64,000 nucleotides of DNA from Dimorphilus gyrociliatus. Taxonomy: Eukaryota > Annelida > Polychaeta > Dinophilidae. Positions 51,405 through 61,466 of the stretch are shown here, one piece after another. Position 1 is the first letter of the stretch. Each line of letters starts with the position of its first letter. A program made the position numbers and the translations under genes. Location of the stretch: the NCBI GenBank assembly GCA_904063045.1, contig CAJFCJ010000002.1:1324422-1388421 (forward strand), written 5' to 3'. The notes under the pieces are model-generated. The model was not told where the DNA came from. It saw only the letters and a program-made list of their open reading frames with translations, and searched no databases.

Positions 51405-54170
51405 ATGAAGTTGAAATTTAATTTTATCCGTGATCAACTAAAAGATGTGGAATTCCGTATGAACAAAGAATTAATACATATCATATTTAAGGCCGTAAAA
51501 AAGGACGGAAGATCATTATTTCAAAAATTTCTTGATAGTAAATACTTTAAAGCCATTGCCCTTGCTGTCACGTCTTATATCGCTATAAGAATTACTGTGA
51601 ATATCAATAAAAGAGTTAAACTTGCGGGTAAAAGAAAACGTAAGAGAGCTAAATTATCTTATGATATCAACAATCTTGAAAAACAATTAAATTTTCTATT
51701 GGATCAACAATCTGGAGTTAGTATAATTCTTTATAATACAGTATATAAAAGTTATTGTCGATAGAAATATTATTAAGGGTATATTTTCAGTTAAAAGACC
51801 GTCTGGAAGAAATAAGACTTTTACCACCTACGGAACTAATAAATGAAATGAAAACTGGAACTATTCAACCAACTGAAGCCCTCATAGCATATCAATTAGC
51901 TGTCAGTTTTTTTTACCCATCTGTAAACGTTTTTTTAATCAATTAAACATTGCTTCCCATTTGATATAGGCTATAGAAACACATAAAAATTATAATGTAT
52001 TAACTGATATTTTGGATGCTGCTGAGGTACGATTTCAATTTCAGAACGTTTGATCAATCATTTATAAATTGACTGTTAAATCTTTAGAAATATGCTCAAG
52101 AACTCACTTCTATGCCAATTAACGAACGAAAAGAGTCAGGTGGCAAATTATTTGGTCTACCAATAAGTCTATCTGAACACTTTACTATTAAAGTATTTAT
52201 AAACGATTTCAAAATTTTTATTTAGAAATGTATTAAATCATATTTTAGGAATATGACTCTACACTCGGACTAGCAGATTTGTTAGAAAATCCATCAGAAT
52301 CCAATTGTTCCCTTGTAGAAGTAAGAAATCATCAATTTTAACGAATCTATTATGATTACATATAATATGATATCATTTCTCTAGCTTCTTATTAAAGAAG
52401 GCGCCGTACCATTTGTAAAAACTAATGTTTCGCAATTGTTAATGAGGTAAGTCTAAATAGAATTCGATAACTTGTTTAAAAATTCTTCTCTTTTCTGTAT
52501 AGTATTGTATCAGACAATCCCATTTATGGATCAACCGAGAATCCTATGCGAAAAAATTTCGTTTGCGGAGCAGAGTCTTGTTTAGTATCAAGCAATGCAT
52601 CACCGATTGGTATTGTTACTGGATTCGGTTGCCATTCAAATGTATCAGCTCATTTCTCTGGTTTATATGGTTTGAAATTTTCATCATCCAGATGCCCGTA
52701 AGTATTTCTAAAATAAGATAATCACAATTGTATATATTTCATTAACAATAGTATGAAAGGACTTTCCTCCTACGGACGAGGTCAAATATTCTGTAAGGAA
52801 ATATTTTATAATTATGATATAATATAGTTAAATTAATATCTTTTATTATATAATTAACTTATAGCACCTTTGTCGGCTTGTATTGTCGGGAGAGATTTCA
52901 ATACCATTTTAAATTCCAGTCAAGCTATTATTGGTTCTGCTTCGCACTTAAACGATTATTCGTGTCCACCCATTCAATTTAAGCATGAGGTAAAGAAAAA
53001 GTTGTTCAATTTTTTAAATATATATCAGCTGTATTTGATACAGGTTGTAACCAGTGAAGAAAAGCTCACTATTGGATATTATACTTACGATGGATTATCT
53101 GTGGCTGACCCAGCAACTGAAAGAGCTATACTCCAAGTGAAAAAACTCTTAGAAGACAGAGGTCATAAATTGGTTTCATTTAATCCTTATAGAATTGATG
53201 AAGCGGCTATAGATTTGGAGTTATTAGCAATTTCAGGAGATGGTGGTTCCCGTTTGCGCAAGCTACTGTAAATATAAATACACTTTCTATTCGAAGATTA
53301 AATAACAAATGAAATATTTTATTTTCCTAAAATATCCAGATCTGGAGAAAGTGTATCCATGTATAATATGTCTGCCTATTTCGCTGCTTTTATGCCGCAA
53401 TTCATTAAGAAAGCAGTATATCAATTCTTTTACTGCCTAGGAGTATGTAGAAAGAACTTTGGAATAAATCATGTAACTTTTTAATCTATTTTTTTACAGA
53501 GGAAATACGAAAGTCGAGTAATGAAAGTTCTCCAAGGCTGCGAGTAAGAAGACCATTGAAATTTCAAAGTCTACATATTTAATAATTATTTATTTTTCAG
53601 GGATATTGAAAGCTATATTTGTAGAAGTGAAGAAGTTAAGGTTAGATATTTTATTACTAATTCTTAGTGAAAGAGATGTATTCAAGTTTGAAAAAATGAA
53701 ACTTTTGCAGATATTCAGAGAGAAATTTCAAAGTTATTTTCAATCCAAAAATCTGGATTGTTGCATATGTCCTACGTTTGCCTCTCCTGCACTCCCTCGC
53801 AAATATATTAGAGATATGTCATGTAAGAGACGTTAAATACTTCATACTCATCTAATAATAATCTATTTCAGATGTCAACAGTTTCTCAGCTCTCTATAGT
53901 GTATTAGATTGGCCAGCAGGCGTGGTACCAGTTACTAAAGTTAATGAAAAAGACATTGCCGAATTGAGCGATAATCCCCCGTCACCAACTTTTCATATAG
54001 CATCGAAAAAACGATTACGAAAGGCATTAAAAGAAACGAATGAATTGCCGATATGCATTCAATGTGTAGCTCCAAAGTACGAAGACGAAGTTGTATTACG
54101 ATTGATGAAAGAGATTGATGCAGGTTTAAAACTTGGCGCATATACCAATGAGCAGAGAATAGATAGTTAA
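51405..54170 (+). CDS. FAAH-like: FAAH-like amidase-signature protein without catalytic residues (633 aa, 15 exons)
   Basis: Related to fatty-acid amide hydrolase. Exons: 51405-51716, 51791-51901, 51970-52026, 52088-52192, 52249-52320, 52385-52446, 52503-52697, 52752-52792, 52865-52989, 53044-53267, 53340-53442, 53500-53543, 53601-53640, 53711-53822, 53872-54170; all in phase. A membrane-like segment lies near residues 46-68. The fold follows FAAH closely (LFGLPISLSEHF, YDSTLGL, EGAVPFVKTNV, GLYGLKF, LDWPAGVVPVT). The Ser-Ser-Lys triad is missing: the residue matching Lys142 is Ser189, Ser217/Ser218 become Val260/Cys261, and Ser241 becomes His284. There are no frame breaks and the rest is well kept, so it reads as a pseudoenzyme under constraint rather than a decaying gene. 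AATAAA follows at about 54206. Confidence 0.88.
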
Positions 54171-54219
54171 ATTGTTGACTTTGTTTGAATATCGTCAAGA
54201 TCAAAAATAAATAAAATTA

Positions 54220-54873
54220 TCATCGACCTTTTTTCTCTTCTTTCCGCTTTCTTTCCTTTTGAGCTCGGTAATGAAGACTTATTTGAGTTACGGATCGCAT
54301 ACTCAGCGGCCATCTTTCTCGTATAGATTTTATTTTAGGTTTTTCAATAGGGGGTAAGAGAGTGAAAGAATTTTTATCGTACACCATTCCAGAGTACTTA
54401 TCTTGTTCAGATAACTTTAAAACAGGCTTACCATAGGCGTCAAGTATCGTCGTAACATATTCTTCTTCTGGAGGCTCGTAATATGAAAAATATAAACGTA
54501 GAGGAGTATGATCAGAGGCCAGATAAACTCGCCTTCGACACCATTTATTCCTTTCAGTCGTTGTACTACTATATAGGGGTTTCCTAACAGGTATCGGGGT
54601 GTCTACATTTATACGACACTTTTCTACCTGTTTTTTCTTCTTGAAACGACGCCATGCCAGACACGGCATTATAGTTTTTTGCAATGAAACTTTTGAAGGA
54701 ATTTGCGACCGCCTTTCCATAGATTTTTCTTTCGTGAACTTTGTCGAATCTGACGAAGGTGGCGGAGGATCGTCTAAGCGTACTTTTTCCTGAAAGGCAC
54801 TAACATCCTTATCTAACAATTCAGTATATTGCTTGTATTGACTAAAAGTTAAATTTGAATCGTATTTCTTCAT
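54220..54873 (-). CDS. Unknown single-exon basic protein (217 aa)
   Basis: Family not recognised. The first real ATG is at 54873 (MKKYDSNLTFSQYKQ). Features seen are a Pro/Ser patch (DDPPPPSSDS) near residue 36, a basic Trp-containing segment (WRRFKKKKQ) near residue 75, a Tyr/Glu-rich middle (YFSYYEPPEEEY) and a very basic C-terminus (KERKRKEEKKGR). There is no signal peptide or membrane segment. Its stop lies 50 bases from the stop of the convergent FAAH-like gene, and its start lies about 140 bases from the 3' end of histone H3. The open frame and mixed composition support a real gene, but I have no similarity evidence. Confidence 0.55.
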   Translation of the reverse strand: MKKYDSNLTFSQYKQYTELLDKDVSAFQEKVRLDDPPPPSSDSTKFTKEKSMERRSQIPSKVSLQKTIMPCLAWRRFKKKKQVEKCRINVDTPIPVRKPLYSSTTTERNKWCRRRVYLASDHTPLRLYFSYYEPPEEEYVTTILDAYGKPVLKLSEQDKYSGMVYDKNSFTLLPPIEKPKIKSIRERWPLSMRSVTQISLHYRAQKERKRKEEKKGR

Positions 54874-55012
54874 CCTAGGCAACGCGTCGATTCAAACTGA
54901 ACACACGCGGTTAGGAACACTTCACTAATTGATTCATTTAAAGTCAATCCCTAACGGTTTTTTCCACTAATTAATAGTTTTAAAAAAACAATGCTTTGGT
55001 AATAAAATTAGT

Positions 55013-55028
55013 GGCCCTGAAAAGGGCC
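55013..55028 (-). terminator. Histone mRNA 3' stem-loop (H3)
   Basis: On the minus strand GGCCCTTTTCAGGGCC forms the standard 6-bp stem with a 4-base loop, 30 bases after the H3 stop. It is followed by ACCAAAG, a possible downstream purine element for U7 snRNP. Confidence 0.92.
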
Positions 55029-55058
55029 GTTTTTTGTTTTTGTTGAAGTTGTAGTAGT

Positions 55059-55535
<477 letters not shown>

Positions 55536-55538
55536 CTA

Positions 55539-55546
55539 CTTTTATG
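55539..55546 (-). promoter_or_regulatory. TATA-like box of H3
   Basis: CATAAAAG on the minus strand, about 70 bases upstream of the H3 ATG. Confidence 0.55.
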
Positions 55547-55568
55547 CTCAGTTTTGGCGCCAAAAGGT

Positions 55569-55626
55569 CACGTGACGTAGCGTCCTGCATGCTGATTGGT
55601 TATTCGGGAGAGCAAGATACCGACGA
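55569..55626. promoter_or_regulatory. Histone promoter module, H3 copy
   Basis: On the + strand: CACGTGAC (55569-55576), 18 nt, ATTGG (inverted CCAAT, 55595-55599), 15 nt, AGATACCGACGA (55615-55626). Same order and near-identical spacing as the modules at 56585 and 58238. It lies 100-157 bases upstream of the H3 ATG. Confidence 0.75.
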
Positions 55627-56066
55627 GCAAATTTTTTGTAGCACGTTTTTTGAGGCATTGGGGTGACGACACTTAATTCTAGATTTTTGGCGCAATAATC
55701 AGTCATTAAACAATGTACACAATATATATACGTTTATATATTATTTAATAATTTAAATCACGTGATTAGACGCCCCGATATTATGAACGATACCTTAACC
55801 TTAAGGTAATAGCAACTGAAGAGTATAGCTTAGATATACTACTATAATAATGGCGGTCATTTTGTAATAGTACTTTTAATATAATATGAAAATTGAACAG
55901 GTATGATTTCTTTTATGATCAGTTTATTCAATCAGCTTAAAATTAACCAGTAACAAAGTTTTGAACATAATAGCATAAAAAATTTCAGTGTGAGTTTAAG
56001 ATGTTTACATGTTTAATAAATGTAAAATGGTTGTTTTTAGTTTAACATCTTTGGCAAAGATATGGT

Positions 56067-56082
56067 GGCCCTCAAAAGGGCC
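56067..56082 (-). terminator. Histone mRNA 3' stem-loop (H4)
   Basis: On the minus strand GGCCCTTTTGAGGGCC, 33 bases after the H4 stop. It is followed at a similar distance by GCCAAAG, matching the CCAAAG seen after H3. Confidence 0.92.
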
Positions 56083-56115
56083 GTTTTTGTATATTCTTTA
56101 AAAGCAGGAACACAT

Positions 56116-56436
<321 letters not shown>

Positions 56437-56493
56437 TTATACCACAGTCGACGTTTACACTTCGAATGATGAGACCTGAGTGGTTTAGCCCAG

Positions 56494-56501
56494 TATTTAT
56501 A
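56494..56501 (-). promoter_or_regulatory. TATA box of H4
   Basis: TATAAATA on the minus strand, 67-74 bases upstream of the H4 ATG. A TCA initiator-like site lies about 30 bases downstream. Confidence 0.7.
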
Positions 56502-56584
56502 AGCAATCGAGAGCGCCAAATTGCGACCAATCAGAGACGTTACAATTTTACAACGGATTGTAAAGCTTCTCATTGGCTCGATGT

Positions 56585-56641
56585 CACGTGACTTTTATCG
56601 CAACCCCTATTGGTCAATTCGCGAGAAGGAGATACAGACGA
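56585..56641. promoter_or_regulatory. Histone promoter module, H4 copy
   Basis: CACGTGAC (56585-56592), 16 nt, ATTGG (56609-56613), 16 nt, AGATACAGACGA (56630-56641). It lies 158-214 bases upstream of the H4 ATG, in the same relative orientation as the H3 copy. Confidence 0.75.
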
Positions 56642-57618
56642 GGTATGTTTAACGGAAACTTTCCCGATCAAACAAAGAAAGAGAAAATTCAAATGGTTAT
56701 AATAGAAAAAGTCGCATAACGCATGACTTTCCAAAGATAGTGGGTCTAATAAGAATCAGCAAACATTATAAAATATCCCAATAATAAAATAAACAAATTT
56801 CATTTTAATCGTAATTAATATTTTTATTAAAATTAAAGCATTACTATAAAATTAGGCATTATTATAATTACAGATGAAGGAATTTTAAAGATGCTTTACA
56901 TAAACGTAATTACGTAGGCTAAATCATAAATGTAAGATAAATCTCAGACTAAAATTCCTTTATTAAAAAGAAGTAGTTATCGCAAAAAAATGTGTGAAAC
57001 TAGTTGAGTATATTCTATGACACTGCTATAGATGGCACAATAGCATCAGTCGAAAGTTGAGAAAAAAGCGGTTACAAAATCTTTGTGTGCATTGTATGAT
57101 GTACAGTATATACAGTATATCCATATATTTTGAATATACAGTATTCTTTACGTAAATCAGAATAATATCTTACATGCTCAATAGGCCTAAAATGTTTAAA
57201 ATACAATATTATCTTGAGCTTTTATAGGACTAATTCCCAATTAGGATTTTATTGTATGTATAATCAACTGTTAATTCCATTTGCAAAAAATGTCTATCTG
57301 TCTGTCTGGTTTTGAATTAAAAGCTTATGAAGAAGATATGCAGTTTTTTTTAGACTATCGTCCTTATGTATATGTCTGTGTTTTAAGATATAGGACTAGT
57401 AAAATATTTCTCTTTATAAATGATTTATTAGTTTGTCACAATTCGTTATTATATGATACTAATATTTTAATATGAACATTTTACACTTGAATATGATATA
57501 TGCGAAATAAAAAGTACAATTTTAAAGGAATAATTGCAATTTTGTTCTATCATATTTGAAATTACAAAATGTCTGAATTATTATTCATTTTATCTTCTTA
57601 TCGTTTTTCTTTTGGGTT
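56642..57618. other. Intergenic between H4 and H2B
   Basis: AT-rich with no gene recognised. A CTCF-like TAGATGGCA lies at 57029-57037 and TACAGTATA units near 57105. No H1 gene and no histone stem-loop was found here. Confidence 0.55.
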
Positions 57619-58002
57619 CTATTTAGCTGCGCTTGTATACTTGGTAACAGCCTTAGTACCTTCGGATACGGCATGCTTTGCTAATTCTCCAGGTAGAAGA
57701 AGACGAACTGCTGTCTGAATTTCTCTAGAGGTTATCGTGGATCTTTTATTATAATGGGCCAGTCTGGAGGCTTCGGCGGCAATTCTTTCGAAAATATCGT
57801 TCACGAACGAATTCATAATCGACATTGCCTTTGACGAAATACCCGTATCTGGATGAACTTGCTTAAGAACTTTATAAATGTAAATTGCATAAGATTCCTT
57901 TCTCTTTCTCTTCTTCTTCTTGTCGACGCTTTGTCTTGATTGACTCTTAGCTTTGGAGACGGCCTTTTTTGAGCCCTTCATAGCAACGGCTTTTGGCGGC
58001 AT
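57619..58002 (-). CDS. H2B: Histone H2B (127 aa)
   Basis: Starts [13 protein letters not shown]. The tail [16 protein letters not shown] leads into [21 protein letters not shown] and the fold ends [10 protein letters not shown], so it is a complete H2B without intron. The N-terminal tail differs from the usual PAKSAPAPKK pattern. Unlike H3 and H4, I see no histone stem-loop within about 150 bases after the stop. It is transcribed divergently from H2A; the two ATGs are 367 bases apart. An octamer motif lies upstream at 58102-58095. Confidence 0.97.
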   Translation of the reverse strand: MPPKAVAMKGSKKAVSKAKSQSRQSVDKKKKRKRKESYAIYIYKVLKQVHPDTGISSKAMSIMNSFVNDIFERIAAEASRLAHYNKRSTITSREIQTAVRLLLPGELAKHAVSEGTKAVTKYTSAAK

Positions 58003-58094
58003 AGTTGTTTAATTAATTAGCGATAATTTAATAATTTTACGTAATAGAGCAATATGCTGCTATGACAAAGCTATTTTCTTTTATTTTACGATTT

Positions 58095-58102
58095 ATGCAA
58101 AT
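58095..58102 (-). promoter_or_regulatory. Octamer motif in the H2B promoter
   Basis: ATTTGCAT reading toward H2B, 93-100 bases upstream of its ATG. This is the classic Oct-1 site of animal H2B promoters. Two ATTGG (CCAAT) elements follow near 58143 and 58192. Confidence 0.75.
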
Positions 58103-58237
58103 TAGTTGTCTAAGTGTTCTCCAGTAATTTTCAACGCTTCTGATTGGCTGCCATAAGCGGCTCAATCATTCGCTACAGCCAGCCGGACGCTGATTGGCTG
58201 AAATTGTAAATTCAAAAGAAAAAAGAAATTTATTTAC

Positions 58238-58294
58238 CACGTGACCAAATTAAAGGGCTCTTATTGGCTGAGTGGGAGGGAAAGATACAGACGA
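58238..58294. promoter_or_regulatory. Histone promoter module, H2A/H2B copy
   Basis: CACGTGAC (58238-58245), 17 nt, ATTGG (58263-58267), 15 nt, AGATACAGACGA (58283-58294). It lies 76-132 bases upstream of H2A and faces H2B in the same sense as the H3 and H4 copies face their genes. A single module may serve both genes. Confidence 0.75.
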
Positions 58295-58369
58295 CGCTAG
58301 CGATAAAAGACTAGCATTCAGTTAGTCGATTTATTTTGAATTCACATCTCACCCTGAAAGTAAGAAAAC

Positions 58370-58741
58370 ATGTCTGGACGTGGAAAAGGTGGAAAAGCTA
58401 AGACCAAGAGCAAGACTCGTTCATCGAGAGCTGGGCTACAGTTTCCAGTCGGAAGAGTGCATCGTCATTTAAGAAAAGGAAATTATGCACAGAGAATTGG
58501 ATCTGGAGCACCCGTTTATCTATCAGCCGTCATGGAATACTTGGCCGCTGAAGTGTTGGAATTGGCGGGAAACGCAGCCAGAGACAACAAGAAATCTAGA
58601 ATCATCCCTAGACATCTCCAACTTGCAATCAGGAACGACGAAGAATTAAACAAGCTACTTAATGGTGTAACCATCGCTCAAGGAGGAGTACTACCCAACA
58701 TCCAAGCAGTCTTATTGCCCAAGAAAACCACAAAAGAATAA
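58370..58741 (+). CDS. H2A: Histone H2A (123 aa)
   Basis: Starts [22 protein letters not shown] and ends [11 protein letters not shown]; complete, no intron, no SQ motif, so not H2A.X. It departs from the usual sequence at [23 protein letters not shown] and LLNGVTI, changes within otherwise very conserved stretches. A TATA-like GATAAAAG lies at 58302-58309. No histone stem-loop follows; instead AATAAA overlaps the stop codon (58737-58742) and another lies near 58862, so the mRNA is probably polyadenylated. Confidence 0.97.
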   Translation: MSGRGKGGKAKTKSKTRSSRAGLQFPVGRVHRHLRKGNYAQRIGSGAPVYLSAVMEYLAAEVLELAGNAARDNKKSRIIPRHLQLAIRNDEELNKLLNGVTIAQGGVLPNIQAVLLPKKTTKE

Positions 58742-58888
58742 AGAATATTTTGTCAAGATTAACATTAAAAAGTTTAAAACTGTTTAATTTATAAGACAAT
58801 AGTCATTTTTTATATGTAAATATTGTAAATACTGCTTGATCATTCTCTCTTTTTTTATATCAATAAATTAAAGAAAAACACAGAATTA

Positions 58889-61432
58889 CTATTTATCGTC
58901 AATTGCCGCTCTAATAGCGTTCTCTACAATCGTTAGCCAATTCAGTTTTTCGTCCGGAGACGACGTTTGACAATACCAGTTTCTATTGGGGGAGTGCATC
59001 CTAAAGCAGTCGCGCGTCACTGAAAGCATAGTCAAAATCATTAAAAAAAAAGTAAACCGATTAATAGTTAAATGTAACTAACGCTTTGAATCCGGTACAT
59101 CCTCTAAACGTAATCTTTTCAGAGAGGAGCAAGCTACGAATCTGTACGTATATTCCACTCTTCTCTCGTAGGGAAAGTGTCTGCTGGTTCGCTTTGTTAC
59201 AACAACGGCGTCGTTAAATAAAAACAAACCCAAGTCTTCAACGTGTTGGTAAGTTCTATTATTGTTATAATTTATTTATTTGTTTTTTAAAAAAAAAATA
59301 CTTGTATATTTAGAAATAATATATTTATTACTAACTTTAATTCACTTGCCACTGCCGTTGCGTTTGCTTTTAATAACGGCGCTTTTAAATGGGCCACGTC
59401 CAATTGCTTTATAAAATATCGGTTAGCCTCCATCAAACTCTATAGTTTTGTTTGATTAACTTATAAGTAAATATGTAAATTAGATTAAAGAAGAAATAAT
59501 TAATATTACCGGACAATTTAAAATTGTTTTCTGTAAGGAAATAATTTGTTGTTCCCTATCGCATCTCGTTTTCTGTTCAGTTATTAATTTCGATAATTCT
59601 TTAATAAGCTTCAGAGCCAAAGCTAGATCGCTGCGATCAGCGTGATCTTTGGGTGTATGCCTCTCGAACCAGGTCAAAAGTGTTACATAATCTAATATTC
59701 TTCTGGAAGGTAGTAATAAGATTTCTTGGATTCTCAGCATTTTTGTTGCAGGTGTTTTATCAGATCTGCTTAAAAATGCTCTAAAGGACGGTATTTGTTC
59801 GACGCTTTTCTCTATACAATGGAGTATCATGGAATAGTTTTGAAAAAAGTTTGTATAAACTTTTAATTGACCGCAAAATTTAACAAATAGATCTCCAAGA
59901 CAACTATGCGAATTCCAATCTTCTAGTCTTTTACGTAAATCATCTAAAAGATTCCTACTCAAATCTAGGATATTCATGGCATCGGCAAAGATCATTTGTA
60001 GATTATGGGCGCTTAGTATAGCCCTGAAAAAAAGGGAGGATTAGTTTACGCTTTAGTTCCTTTTTATTTAGAAATCCTTACTTATTATTAGACAGTGCGC
60101 TCTTTAAAGGTAATAAATACACTTTCTTTAGAGCGCCGAATGTCCGTCTGTAATCAGTTTCGGAAGAGAGAATCTCTTTAGCAACTGCAGTTCTCTTATC
60201 AGCAATTGATGCTAATACTTCGGGCGTCTAGTAATAGTTTTGAAAGGAAACGTTTATAGATTATATTGCTGTGCAGAGTTATACACTTATTTTTATTTAC
60301 CATTTTGATTGGTGGTCTTTGATTGTGTACACTTTTTGATAAAAGGGGTTCCCCTTCGGATGGCAAAGGACTATAGCTATTATCAAAGTTTTCACTCAGG
60401 GTGCTGTTAACGGGCTTAAAGGCACCAGTTTTCTTTACTGCAATTTGAGTAAGAGTATTGCCAGGCATATCCGTATCTAAAACTTCTGTACATTGTGTAT
60501 AGTTTTAGTAAGATAACGATATGATGGATTTGTTAAGATAGAAACCTTGAACATCATCACTTATATCATCTTTGATATCTTCGTCAACTTCAGATTCATC
60601 TTGATCGATGTCTTTTGTCTTCTTTTCAAAATTTTGGTAATTCTTTTTTTCCTTTTCATTTTCCTCTCCGTCGCCTACGCTTATGTCATCTTCTTTGCCA
60701 GTTGCATCGGAATAAATGTCATCCTCTTGAATAGTGTCTTTCAAAATTTCCGCTTTCATTGTCATGGCGGGCTTTAGAGTTCCGCCTGGTGGCTATAGAA
60801 AGAACAAACAGAGTAGGTCAAAGGTCGAAATGCCTATCGGCGTGAGGTTTTCTTTCATATACATAAAATAAAAAAAAAACTAATTAACTTACTGTCATGG
60901 ATTGTGCCAATTGTATATCCGCTTCCTTTACATTACTACGCCTAAGTAAGTATCTTCCTAGAAATTCCAATGAATTATTCTATTAAAAAACGATAGAAAG
61001 CTTTAATTTTACTGATATATTATAATATTAAATTGTAATTAACCGGTTCCTCTTGGCTTATTTGGTAGAGGCCATCTTGCAACGCGTTGCAAATCTCTTC
61101 AAATTTACCAACATGTAAGAGACCAGTAGAATCGTATAGAATTTGACCTAGAGGTCAAGGTCAGTTTGAATGACATAAAAGAGCTAAGAAAAGAGGGCGA
61201 ATTGTTTTTCTCTATCTTACCTGTTATTTGGGAACAAATATCTTTGTTCTGCCGTTCTAAATAAGAAGATAAGATCTTTTTGGTTCTTAGTGAACCTTCT
61301 GCTACTTGATCGGCAACGTTGGCCCATATTGACAATTTTTCGCTGCAGAAGTATAAACAAGGCTGTTTTTCCGATTCAGGTGAGGTTAGCCATTCAGAGT
61401 TCACTGCGTTGTTTGTTTATAGATCAATATAC

Positions 61433-61466
<34 letters not shown>

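Noticed and set aside
57281-57475. 64-codon frame between H4 and H2B
   Set aside because: Low-complexity, AT-driven residues, no promoter or similarity; treated as chance.
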